DNA of 64,000 bases. Source: Ashinkailepas kermadecensis. Lineage: Eukaryota > Arthropoda > Thecostraca > Neolepadidae. The position numbers and the translations under genes are program-made. The notes under the pieces are model-generated. The model ran no database searches, had not been told where the DNA came from, and saw nothing but the letters and a program-made list of their open reading frames with translations. Shown one piece after another: positions 47,056-57,650 of the stretch (position 1 is its first letter; each line of letters begins with the position of its first letter). Location of the stretch: the NCBI GenBank assembly GCA_034440615.1, contig JAOTOM010005138.1, forward strand, positions 420,001 through 484,000, in the 5' to 3' direction.

Positions 47056-47250
47056 GGTGTTGTTTTTATAAGCTTTTGAGGTTGCAAGTACCCTCTCAAT
47101 GCTGGCTTTGTCCTTCCCCAAATAATTTCAACTTTTAGCATGGGACCCTATGGAGTGTGCTCCCCCCCCCAATCCATTTGTATTTCCTGCCTCTTGCCTT
47201 CATATATTTCGCATCTCCAATATTTTTTCAGAAATCAACACCTGTGATGG
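47056..47250 (+). repeat. REP-B dispersed repeat, copy 3
   Basis: GTTGTTTTTATAAGCTTTTG, ACCCTCTCAATGCTGGC, AATTTCAACTTTTAGCATGG, a CCCCCCCCCC run, AATCCATTTG, TTGCCTTCATATATT and TTTTTTCAGAAATCAACACC match the other copies in order and orientation. Confidence 0.7.
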
Positions 47251-47463
47251 TATTACATTTTGAACTGCAAGTGATGAATGTTGGTGGAGCAATTCATCCA
47301 TCGACACACAAATGCTAAGCAACACCAACACGAACTGGTAACTAACACTAAGCAGGCACAGCACCAGCACATGTCTCACACACGATGTCTGCGACGGCTG
47401 ATTCATCATCACCATTGTCGTCCAGCAGGTGGGCATAACATTGTGCTTTTCATCAATGTAGCA

Positions 47464-47535
47464 TGAAGTCTGAATGAAGTCTGAAAGTCTGAAGTCCAAA
47501 AGTATGAAGTCTGAAAGTATGAAGTATGAATGCAG
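47464..47535. repeat. GAAGTCTGAA/GAAGTATGAA short tandem patch
   Basis: About six units of 10-13 bp built from ATGAAGTCTGAA and GTATGAAGT words. A 187-codon minus-strand frame (47200-47763) crosses it, but its middle is this low-complexity patch and its ends lie in REP-B and unique DNA, so I do not call it a gene. Confidence 0.8.
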
Positions 47536-48465
47536 CTCTGAAATGTGAGCTATGCTTATTAACGGTGGCGGAGCCAGACTATGAACTATGATGCGGCACC
47601 TCCAGTCCGATACCCTATTATGCAGCGCTCCCCCGACTGGTTGCTCTGCAACAGCACCTTGCAGAACGTCTGGTCTTCTGATAGACCACTCGTGAGATTG
47701 CATCAGCCACTTGAACAGCGTGTATCTACTTAGCTGCACACGTCGCAGCGTGAAAAGACACAAAACACATTGAGAAATGCCCCAAACAGAGCCATTACTG
47801 CGAAATCAAGAGCTCCTAATCATTGCTCGTGTGATGCTGGATAATGATTCTCTCCCATTACCTCCTGGTGGCGGAGCTACAAATGGTGAGTTCATACTCG
47901 CCACGCGAAGATTGGCATTCGACAATTCCAAGATTAGACTTCATCAAGCACTGTTGACAGACATTTCGAGGTGGTTGTGGAATATGATGTGCAACACGGA
48001 AAGAGTATTTTGTAACTGCTGGTGACACAAGAGAGGCCGCACCACCATGTGCTGAAATATGAACTGGTCACACGACATTCCTGCAATGAAAGTGTCTCGT
48101 GTGCGTGCGGTATTCGCAATGTTCGAACCTTTCTCCTCATGAGTGTGTTAGATGGTTCGCTTACGTTTGAGGAGTACGACGGTCCCAAACAATAACCCTC
48201 CCAGTGCACGTGGTTCATTTTAAACCCTCGCCCTCATATTCATTCTGAGGTGACACATTAATCGCCTGCGCAATCGCTGTGATACCTGGCATGCCTTCCA
48301 GCACGTGCTTTGGCCACATTGTGTAACAAATGCGCTCTTGGCTCTCAAGATAGCGCAGCTAGAGCGGAACAACATCATGTCACAAATTTGTCTCAATGCG
48401 ACTTTTGGATGTACCCCGAAATACTTCATAAACACACTACTTATGCAAGATGCAGCTAAAAGTGA
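47536..48465. other. No gene established
   Basis: A plus frame of 82 codons from ATG 47777 has natural-looking composition but is cut by a GTGAGT donor-like word at about 47886 and matches no family I know. GGTGGCGGAGCCAG at about 47563 resembles hAT-type element ends. Confidence 0.4.
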
Positions 48466-49060
48466 AATATGGGTGCATAGACAAATGATCGAAGAAAAAT
48501 GGAAAGACACAAAATGGGGTCACTGATCAGGATGCTAGGTCAAATGAAGGCTATGATAAAAATATATGGGTGATAGTAATAAAATGCATTTGGAACATAT
48601 GTAGTGGCAAATTACGTCCTCGAAAAGCGTGCCGGTTTCAAGTACATATCAGGTCAGATCATTGAGATATGATACTGAACATTTAGGAGGATCATTAATT
48701 CCAGTTATTCGGCTAAAATACGCAGTAATACGAAGTAAAATCGCTAGACCAGACTTATTTTGTACGCTGATTTAATTTCGGATGGCATTGCGGTCCAGAA
48801 ATTCGACTTTTAGTTTATACCGTTTTGTTTGTTGATACGAAAAATGGAAACCTTAAGATTTTTCCTCTTGATGATTGTCCCACAATGTGGACAGCAATGG
48901 TTTTGTCCCTGTGGTACTTATTACGTTTTCCTGAGTGGCATTCTGTTCCAAAATTGTAATCTTCAATAGTTCATATATATATATATATCCACGCATTTGA
49001 CCTTCACGAAATCGGTGACGAAATCGCAATCATTGAGCGTGAAATCGCAATCGAGACCAA
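48466..49060 (+). repeat. REP-A dispersed repeat, copy 4
   Basis: AAAGTGAAATATGGGTGCAT, GTAGTGGCAAATTACGTCC, GCGTGCCGGTTTCAAGT, CAGATCATTGAGATATGATA, TTAATTCCAGTTATTCGGCT, AAAATACGCAG and AGAAATTCGACTTTT match copy 1 best, and GTGACGAAATCGCAATCATT recalls the distal half of copies 2 and 3. Confidence 0.65.
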
Positions 49061-50184
49061 ACAACCAAATGAGATGGCGAAAAAGTTCCAAGTGAATTCC
49101 AAGGACGTAGCAATACCATGCCATTTGCGCACCTTTCCACCTTGCTTGATTATATATTTGTGTTCGACGGCGATTCAACACAAATTAATTATAATTTAGC
49201 GCCCATCTCGATCCTATTATATCAAGGGTTAGTGGCGGGATCGAATCGACCCTCGCCCTCCCTCCTGCATTTACCTAATCTGAAGGAATGCCATGACCGC
49301 TGGAGACACGACTAGACGAGACAACTAGGTCATGACCAGCTTTCCGTACCACAATCTCGGCGCGATTCGCTCTTCTCACGTGAAAACACGGCGGACACCT
49401 TTCACAGTGCCCACGGCGGCCCGCAACGGGCGATTATCTGGCTGGTGTGTTCGCACCCCAAGCAGGCCCCTAATTGAGCCAACCAAGCGTGCTGATAGGG
49501 GCGTCCGTCTGTCTGCCGGTCCGAATGTTGTGTGGTATCCGGACAGGGAGCGCCAAGCTGATCAGGGGGGGGGGGGGGACTCTTCAGCGCCGATCACACA
49601 CCAGGAAAATATGCTCGGAATCCTCCGTCCATCGTTTCACCATTGGTCGCTTCCCATAGGAGCGAAAATGACGCATACATGGGCGGAGAAATGACCCTAG
49701 TGGCTTTAATGATGTGCGACACGAAAGATAAAAGCCAGATAAAAGGAAAGTGTGATTCTCGCTGACCCCCGCGGATGTAATCTGGGACCGACGACGGGGG
49801 GTGTCACGCGCGAAAGAGGGCAGGGGTGAGGGAGTGCTGGCCGTACAGACAGCCTGTCGCCAGCATGCCTCTCGGCCACTCTCCTCTTCCCTCCCCGTCT
49901 TTCACACCCCTTCGTATCTTTCCCTCTTCATCACCATCCCACTCCCTGTCTCTGCCTCCACTTCCCTTCTAGATAAACATATAAATACCTACATATACAT
50001 AAATATGCTGCTCTTCCCCTTTTGTATCCCCGCTTCTCAGCGCTTTCGCTCCAGAGAAATAACAGTGCTATTATCCTGAATTTAGGTGATTTAATCGGCG
50101 CCATTTAATCGCCTGTGGCCGTGTATCAGCTCTACACCGCTTCAGTGTCATCCATGCCACAGGTTTAATATTTAACTCAGCCCG
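49061..50184. other. No gene seen; G-run
   Basis: A run of about 14 G lies at 49565-49578. Unique sequence; the frame of 120 codons (49332-49694) crosses the G-run and is not credible. Confidence 0.5.
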
Positions 50185-50500
50185 GCACATCAGGTGCCGA
50201 AACGGCCGCCATTTCCTGCCGAATGGCCGGCTCCACAGCCGACGCGCCGGCTTCGTTGCACGCCGCACCGTCGGCGACGACGACACACCGGCGCGACGCT
50301 GCACGTGCGGCCAACGACGACGTCGAATGGCTCCAGGGCGTGTCGCCGGAGGCCTTCCGGCCGGCCGTCGGCGCTTAATTGCCGGCGATGTGAGCCTCCG
50401 CGCCCGGTGGCCGCCCACACACGTGACGACAACGAGGAGCCGTGGGCGACGTGCGGCGGACGTCCGGGCGTCCGCTCGGCCGACCGATGGCGCCCGCTCT
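50185..50500. other. GC/CpG island
   Basis: CpG-dense block (CGACGACGACACACCGGCG near 50274, GGCCGGCCGTCGGCGC near 50360) abutting the 36-bp array on the right. Confidence 0.65.
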
Positions 50501-50896
50501 CACGTGTCGTGCTGTGACGTGGCCTGCTCTGTGCTTCACGTGTCGTGCTGTGACGTGGCCTGCTCCGTGCTTCACGTGTCGTGCTGTGACGTGGCCTGTT
50601 CCGTGCTTCATGTGTCGTGCTGTGACGTAGCCTGCTCCGGGCTTCACGTGTCGTGCTGTGACGTAGCCTGCTCCGTGCTTCACATGTCGTGCTGTGACGT
50701 GGCCTGCTCCGTGCTTCACGTGTCGTGTTGTGACGTGGCCTGCTCCGTGCTTCACGTGTCGTGTTGTGACGTGGCCTGCTCCGTGCTTCACGTGTCGTGT
50801 TGTGACGTGGCCTGCTCCGTGCTTCACGTGTCGTGTTGTGACGTGGCCTGCTCCGTGCTTCACGTGTCGTGTTGTGACGTGGCCTGCTCCGTGCCG
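50501..50896. repeat. 36-bp minisatellite, 11 units, each with an E-box and TGACGTGG
   Basis: Units start CACGTGTCGTG(C/T)TGTGACGT at 50501 and then every 36 bp to 50861, each continuing GGCCTGCTCCGTGCTT. There is no length variation at all. Nine of eleven units keep the palindrome CACGTG (others are CATGTG at 50609 and CACATG at 50681); TGACGTGG is kept in nine and is TGACGTAG in two. The right five units share a C-to-T change (GTGTTGTG), so the array grew in at least two phases. Open frames of 162-223 codons are repeat artefacts. Confidence 0.97.
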
Positions 50897-51949
50897 GAGC
50901 GGTGGCGGCCGCTCACGTGCCGCACCGCCATTAAGCCAGGTATCGCCGGTACTTCATATGCGGTTAATTGCGTGTGTGAGGGGTGTTTTAATTCGTGAAA
51001 TGAGTTGCAATAGACACAAGTTACAGGAGTAGAAACCAGGGGTGGGGAGGTGCAACACCATCCGTACACCTCAAACTTTGCATAAAAGTAATTTTATTTC
51101 TCTGGGATTACGTAGACAGAAATGGCTTTTCGAAGTCGAAACTCTCCCACCTACATGCCTCCTAAGTTTGGCATCGATCTTCTGACTCAGAGAGGCTAAA
51201 CTGCTTCAAGGTATGTTTCCTTTTGAACGTCATTTCAATGGCGCTCTTTCCTGTCCTTGATTCTTAGCTCTAGTTTAATGGCAGTTCGGAAACTTAAATG
51301 CATCCATTTTTAGAATATTGCACTCTGATTATAGGTAATTTGTACAGCTTGATTCTGTTTTTACGTTTTGCCCTAGTATTTAGCGGGAAAATACTGGTTA
51401 TGTGCGGATCAGAATTCCATAGCAATGTTCGACATGATGAATATTCAACTGCAAGTAAAGATATTCAACATCGGCTACAATCTTCCAGATTATTGCCCTG
51501 AATGCCGAGAAGGTTAGCACACAATCTAACCACACGAACCTAGGGAAACATGGGGATCATCCAGTCGTCAATCCTGCAGTCTAGTGCTTTGTTCTTAGGC
51601 ACAGGTTCACGGAAGGCTGGCATTGAGGAATTATGATGGGGGGGGGGGGACATGCATTGGCAACCGCACGGCCACCATCTGAGCCAACCGGACTCCCCTT
51701 CCAGCTGTGATATAGCAAGGGGGAATAGTGACACTGACTGGGGGAGGCCCACGCCCTTCCGCACCCCAGCTGACATGTTGCACAAGGTGCTGAATAATAC
51801 ACGTGTATTGGTGCACGTGCAACGTGCAAAGTGTAGGGTTGTATAAGGTGGCTGGTGGTTGTAACGGTTGTGTAAGGTAAGGTAAGGTTCCTGCGAATTT
51901 CACCGCTACAGCCGGGAATGCCCGACCGACATCTCTGAGATTACATTTC
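50897..51949. other. No gene seen; G-run
   Basis: A short GC-rich tail, then AT-rich unique sequence. A G-run lies at about 51639-51649. Small GTAAGGTAAGGTAAGGTTCC patch near 51874. Confidence 0.5.
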
Positions 51950-52830
51950 ACGGCCACGGCACCGGTGAAATCCGTCCCGACCGCGGCCCGACCGCGCGCC
52001 GGCACCGCCGCTCCCCGCGCGCCCGTCCCGACGTGGCCGCCGCCGTCGCGGCGCGTCGATGCCGAATTAGCGGCCGATTCAGCGGCGCAATCCTATCGGA
52101 TCTTCACGCGGCAAGTGAATAAGATTTCAAAACCGCCGACAGCTCCTCGGCCGCCGATAGCGCCAGTTGGCCTCTTATTGACATCGTCCTCGGCGGCGCC
52201 ATTGTCCGCCTTTTTACCGGACCGGCGGCGGCGCTGTAAGGCCGGGTGTCAATCACGCCGCGAGCACCATTCAGCGCGCCGCCGCCGCCAAGCGCCCGTT
52301 GTGCCGACGGATATGCAAATATTTTTGGCTGGCGTAGATTAGGATGCGTTTGATGGGGCGGCGGCGCGGCGACAATGCGCGCGCTGTTTGGCGGGCTGGT
52401 GTCGGCGCGGCCGCCGCCGACCTGCGCACACCCTGTTTGCCGGCGCGCCCAACACGGTCCAGGTGCTAACACGGCCGCCGACAGGGGCGCGCCCGGTGAC
52501 CATGTCCGAGCGGCAGGGGGTGAGGATCGTCTCCGCCAGACAGAGTGGAGTCCTCACCGGGCGGCGATGGTGACGGGGAGGGGGGAGGATCGTCTCCGCC
52601 AGACAGAGAGGAGCCCTCGGCCGGCGGCTCCGGGGAGCGCGTGGTCCCTGAGCGGCGATGGTGACGATGGGGAGGGGAGGGGGCGGCAAAGTAGGGCAGT
52701 GCGGTATGGAGGGAGACACACAGACGGCCCGGAGCCCACGCCGGCTGTCCGAGGGTATCGGGCGCCGGCGTGGGAACCGTCATAATCGCCGCTGGACCGT
52801 CCCCGCGTCGTGTGTCATGCAAATTGTCCG
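51950..52830. other. GC/CpG island with a 67-bp duplication
   Basis: CpG-dense. GAGGATCGTCTCCGCCAGAC occurs at about 52521 and about 52588 with matching flanks, giving a two-copy tandem duplication. Frames up to 136 codons occur on both strands with no recognisable domain. Confidence 0.6.
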
Positions 52831-53244
52831 TGAACGCCAGGACGCTGCAACGACAAAAAAATTACCGCTACAGTCGACAATCACGTAGCGCCTCAACCGA
52901 AGGTGCCGCTTTATCAAACTATTTTGGCACAAGGGTGGATGTTTCTGAAGCAACGGGGACAAGTATACCACCACGAAGTTATTTTTTACAAGTCTGGGAT
53001 TTAGCTAATTTTCATATGGCCTTAGCTATGCTTTGGAAATCAATCAAGGGTCTTTGTTCAATATGCAGACAAAAAACCCGACGTCATGGTGGAAGTGGGA
53101 CAATTAGGTGATGTTCCAAGTTGTAGCCGGACACGGATGTGCCACACACCTGATTAGTGTGCGAAATAACATCCCTGAACGCATCCCCTACGCCGGTATG
53201 GAAACGCGACACTCCCCATCCCCAACCGCAACCGGCCGATCAAT
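52831..53244. other. No gene seen
   Basis: AT-moderate spacer between islands. Confidence 0.5.
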
Positions 53245-54410
53245 TGACATCTCAAACGGACATTAGCCGAAGCCGCGCACGAGTGCGCACCGGGCCGATA
53301 TTTATTAATTTGCCTATCAGATAATTGTAAATCACGATTTGCCCCGGCCGTATTGATGGGCCGGCGGCGGGCGGCGGCTGCGGCTGCGCCGGCTCATTTC
53401 CATTCCAAAGCCGAGTCGGGCCATTGGCGGGGCTTCCCGAGGCGGCCGGCAGGGCCGCACCCAGGCACGCCACGGGGCAGGGAGCTCGCGCGCGCGCCGG
53501 TCTCGAGCGTCATCTTCCAAGGCGCATCACGCAGATCACACACGATCGCCAGCGGCGAGCCGCGCCGCACCGACCGGGCCGGCTGACCTGGCGCCGCCAC
53601 TGCGCCGTCGTATGTCATTGTGCGGAACAGATGCCGCAGTGTGTTTTATCATCATCGCCTATTACCATCCGAGCGTGTGATTGGTCGACGACGCAATCAA
53701 CTCGGCCGCGCCGCTAGGGATCATCGGCGGCGCGCTTTGACCGCAAATTGAGCCGTACGGCGCGCGCGCGCGCGGCAGATAGCCGGCCGGCCGGTGTGCG
53801 GCCGCCGGCGCGCCCCTGTGCGGCCGTGCGGCCGGTGTATGGCCGACGTCTGTATCGACTGGCTGGCGGTGGCGTTCGGCGGGCGCCCCGGCGTGGCCAC
53901 AATGCGCCGGCCGCCGGCTAATGGTCGGCCGTTCACGGCGCATTATGCAGCTGACGGCGGCGGCGGCCGCGGCGCACATCCGCGCCCAACTTGTCACCGG
54001 CCGCACAATGGAATCCCGGCCGCCGCCGGTCGGCGCGCCGATCCGCACGCATCGATTGGCGGCGACTCGACGACCTGGGTGTCACCACCCAGCGTGGCCG
54101 GAGACGCTGCGGCCGCCCGGAGATCCGTCCAGTCGGCAGCCGCCCGGGGCAGCCCGGCGCTGTCCGGAGATGGCCGGCGCTGTCCGCAGGCGTCCAGAGC
54201 GATCTGTAGACACCTCGGACATCATCGTCGGGAAACGTGAGACGCCATGGTCGTCAACAGTGCCTTCCTCAACCGGAGCGGTCTGGAGAAGGATGCCTCG
54301 AAGCGCTCGCTGAGCCGCCGCTCGGCTTCCGGCGAATCCGGAAGCCCGCCGGGTTCCGCCAGGAGAAGCCATTAGAAGTCGAGACGAGGGCTGCCTGAAG
54401 CACCCGAAAA
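53245..54410. other. GC/CpG island with a (CG)n patch
   Basis: One of the most CpG-rich parts of the window. CGCGCGCGCGCGCG at about 53761-53775 is a Z-DNA-prone patch, followed by GCCGGCCGGCCGG. Overlapping frames of 60-148 codons occur on both strands. No exon boundaries could be supported. Confidence 0.65.
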
Positions 54411-54610
54411 CCTACCTCTCCATTCTCCTCCCTTGATCCCTAGTGGATTCTGCTGTCTGGATTATCCACATGGTGTAGCAGCTGATATCAGTTACCGCTG
54501 TTCCGCATCATTAGACAAAACGTGGGTGCTCGGTCACTGATTGGACTAATTTTAGGCCATTCACAAGTTGGACTTTATTTGGTATATTAACATTGGGTTT
54601 CCTCTGCCCG
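54411..54610. other. Short AT-moderate spacer
   Basis: Nothing recognised; it separates the island from the 39-bp array. Confidence 0.5.
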
Positions 54611-55000
54611 CTTCAGGCTCGCCAGGTCCGACTTGGCCCGCGCCTGCCACTTCAGACTCGCCAGGTCCGACTTGGCCCGCGCCTAACACTTCAGACTCGC
54701 CAGGTCCCACTCGGCCCGCGCCTGCCACTTCAGGCTCGCCAGGTCCCACTCGGCCCGCGCCTGCCACTTCAGGCTCGCCAGGTCCCACTCGGCCCGCGCC
54801 TAACACTTCAGGCTCGCCAGGTCCGACTTGGCCCGCGCCTAACACTTCAGGCTCGCCAGGTCCCACTCGGCCCGCGCCTGCCACTTCAGGCTCGCCAGGT
54901 CCGACTTGGCCCGCGCCTGCCACTTCAGGCTCGCCAGGTCCCACTCGGCCCGCGCCTGCCACTTCAGGCTCGCCAGGTCCCACTTGGCCGGCGCCCGCCA
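54611..55000. repeat. 39-bp minisatellite, 10 units
   Basis: CTTCAG(G/A)CTCGCCAGGTCC starts at 54611, 54650, 54689 and then every 39 bp to 54962, each continuing with (C/G)ACT(C/T)GGCCCGCGCCT. There is no length variation. Since 39 is 13 codons, both strands hold long frames: a plus-strand Pro/Ser/Gly-rich 13-residue repeat and a minus-strand GPGEPEV-type repeat. The collagen- or mucin-like look is coincidental. Confidence 0.97.
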
Positions 55001-55620
55001 GCCATGGACAAGTCGGTGCCAAGCTGACTTGGCATCGCTGTTGCACCGAGCAGGAGCCGGGCCCGTCCGAGCCGGAGCGCCTTCACGTGCAGCGCGGCAC
55101 CGTGCACTTCGCCGACGCGCCTCCCTGCAGGTTTGATGCTCCGCGTCGGCCGGCTTTACGAACGTTTGATGCGGCATTGTTCGCGTTTTAGAGCGGCGGC
55201 GGCGGGCAGGGTTCGGCACGGCACCGGACTCCGGCACGCCACCCCACCAGTCCGAGACACCCTCCGCCCGGGGGGGGGAGCAGACACAGTCGGCCGTGCA
55301 GCGAGTCCGCTCTCCGGCGTCCCGCGTCGACGGCGCGGCGACCGCAGACCGTTGGAGGCCCAGCAGCGGCCGTCGGCGCCGACGGCCGGCGGCCGGCGTC
55401 GCGGCACGTGCCCGCAGAGGCCCTCCACACGAGTGTCGGCCGCAGACCGCACGCGCAAAAACAAAGGGCGCCGTCCCGCGAGACGAGCCTCGAGCACCCG
55501 ATGCCAGTGGGATAATAGACCGGCCGGGCTTTGCGTGAGGATATTATGATGGGGTCGCGTAATTCGGCCGACGCGGCCCGGGGGAGAAGGTCGCATGATG
55601 TGGCGAGTACCACTCACGCC
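55001..55620. other. GC/CpG island following the 39-bp array
   Basis: CpG-dense (CGGCGGCGGGCAGGG near 55197), with a G-run at 55270-55278. Frames up to 156 codons occur on both strands. No function is assigned. Confidence 0.65.
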
Positions 55621-56756
55621 GCTCATGCGAATGTTGTGAAAACAAAGCCGGCCGAGTACCCGAATTATTGTCCTGCGCTCTGGACAACAATCACGCTCCG
55701 GGTAACTGTTCCACGTTTGTTTCCATTGTTTCTGAGCCGACGTTCCGGCGAGGTTTGTTCGGTGGGTTTGGACTGAAGCGGCTGCTTGACGAGGACAAAC
55801 GGCTGCCGCTGCCCGGGCGACCAGAGGCGACGTAGGGAAAAGTAAACATATAGAGACACCAAAATGTTTGTTTTTGGCAGAAGCAATGCGAATAAATAAA
55901 CCATCCGATGATCATGAGTAGGGTGATCGTGGATACATTGATAATACTCATACATATATAATACGCTACACTGCTACTCGGAATGCATTTATAACGTGAT
56001 ATGCATTTATAACTCGGAATGCATTTGCGAATTAATCAGATTAGCCTTCATTCGTATAATACTGGAATTCTGACGCCATTCTTACAGAGGGCGTGGGTGG
56101 ATAAATTTCACTCTTTCGCGAGATCTCGGAAATTAGCAATTCGACTTTTTCGCGGAAAACACGTATCCCTGTTGCGATGCCCGGCCCATGTCAAATTTAC
56201 CAAAAGAACAGCTTCTAAATTCCCCCAAAATTCTCACTGTGTTAGCTTTTCATCTTCCGAAATACCTTGTGATCAAAGATCAGGTGTGGGAGAGCATAAT
56301 CACCCCCTAATTCTCACATATTACCTTTGCGGCTATATTGCTACCAATAAATCAACATACAAGGTGACATCGAAGTAACTGGCAAACATAATCGAACATG
56401 TCTCCCTAAATCTTCCTCGTTACATCCCCGGTGATACTGGAACTCGTCTTTGTATTCACAACGTTTTGGAAAAAATGCAGAATATAACCTGGAAACGTCG
56501 TCATGTTTCAACGTATTACCTCATACAGCTTGGGTATATCGACCTTACCCTGAAGGAAGGGTCTGGAGGCAATGGGATGAAGGGAGCCTTCATCCCACCA
56601 CCAAATTCACTAGAGTTAAAGCTTTGTGTATGCACAGGTAAGTACCAACAATGTTTTTGACGCCGCTTAATCTGTACAAATTTGACCTTGATAGGTCATA
56701 CAATTCCTTCATAGTGGTCAAATGGAAGGGCTTCTTCCAGATGTGGGAGCATGGAT
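55621..56756. other. No gene seen
   Basis: AT-rich unique sequence. ATGCATTTATAAC and GGAATGCATTT words are duplicated at about 55983-56027. Confidence 0.5.
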
Positions 56757-56913
56757 GCTGTTTCGCATACTTTTGAGAGGATAAGTGCCCCCTCAATGTT
56801 GGCTTTGCCCCCTCTAATCATTTCAACCTTTAGCATGGGCCCGATGGAGTGCCCCTCAATCCATTTCGGCCCGACCATTGCCTCCATGTATTGCGCCCCC
56901 CCGGAGTTGTAGG
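56757..56913 (+). repeat. REP-B dispersed repeat, copy 4
   Basis: GCATACTTTTGAGAGGATAA, GTGCCCCCTCAATGTTGGC, TTTGCCCCCTCTAATC, ATTTCAACCTTTAGCATGGG, CCCTCAATCCATTTCGG and CCATTGCCTCCATGTATTGC match copies 1-3 in order and orientation. Confidence 0.7.
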
Positions 56914-57435
56914 CATTGTAGCGTGCATGGAGAAAGGTAGCAGTTCTGACACCCAGTCTGCAAGCTAAGTGGGCTAGCAATGATATAAATAATGCTCCAA
57001 ATGCTGGACTACCCTTTGGCTAGAGCAGCCAGAAGACCTCTGTGCAATTTTGTAAAAAAAAACATGTTTCCTTTATTTAAAGCGTGGTGTGATCACAGGC
57101 TCAAACACGGATAATAAAAACGTATAGATACCAGTGGCCTTAAACAATAGTTTTATGTACCAAATTAATAATTTCGATATAACTGGAAAAAAAATATTCG
57201 GCGTACCTAAAGACTCATGTCCCGGCGTTCACCAGCTTCACACAAGCCATAATTTACATTGGCCCCTGCTGCCCCGTAACCGACTGCAAGCTGTTCCCAT
57301 GACAGACTGCGGAACAGTCCCTGCCATTCCAGCGAACCATGGTATCATCTACCCAGACGTAAGGTCAGATTCGTACCGAACTACGAGAGCAACTCACAGC
57401 TCTGCAACCAAACTGGCAGCTCTGTCAGTGGCTGA
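56914..57435. other. No gene seen
   Basis: Unique AT-rich sequence. A 125-codon plus frame (57134-57511) ends inside the SINE and is not credible. Confidence 0.5.
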
Positions 57436-57650
57436 GCATGGAGATAGAGTGAAGAAGAAGAAGAAGAGCATTTGGTTCTTCTACGACGCACTCGACTACT
57501 GGGCCAAATAGCATCGCCAAGCCCTCACGTCGATCGGTCGCGAGTGGAATCGGTAATACCCCCGGTTGCGGGATTCGAACCCACGATCTTGCGATCAAGA
57601 GTCGAACACTCTACCGGCTGAGCTACCACGGTCCCATGGAGATGGAGTGA
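57436..57650 (-). mobile_element. tRNA-derived SINE with 16-bp target duplication
   Basis: The direct repeats CATGGAGATAGAGTGA (57436-57451) and CATGGAGATGGAGTGA (57635-57650) differ at one base and bracket a 183-bp element on the minus strand. Its head (57634 down to about 57560) is tRNA-like: A box TAGCTCAGCCGG at 57625-57614 and B box GGTTCGAATCC at 57581-57571, both exact consensus for RNA polymerase III. An unrelated body follows and ends in a short (CTT)n tail. These are the hallmarks of a SINE moved by a LINE reverse transcriptase. No other full copy was noticed in the window. Confidence 0.9.
57560..57634 (-). ncRNA. tRNA-like head of the SINE (Lys-CTT-like)
   Basis: D arm GCTC/GAGT, a T arm GTGGG/CCCGC with TTCGAAT loop, and an anticodon loop CTCTTGA that would give CTT (lysine). 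The anticodon stem has one mismatch and the acceptor strands ACCGTGG and AACCGGG do not pair properly, so a functional tRNA is unlikely. It more probably serves as the Pol III promoter of the SINE. Confidence 0.75.

Noticed and set aside
54561..55046. A collagen- or mucin-like protein
   Set aside because: The Gly/Pro or Ser/Pro repeats come from a 39-bp tandem unit read on opposite strands; Gly does not recur every third residue as in collagen.
57560..57634. A functional tRNA-Lys(CTT) gene
   Set aside because: The acceptor strands do not pair, the anticodon stem has a mismatch, and the sequence is the head of a SINE with target duplications.
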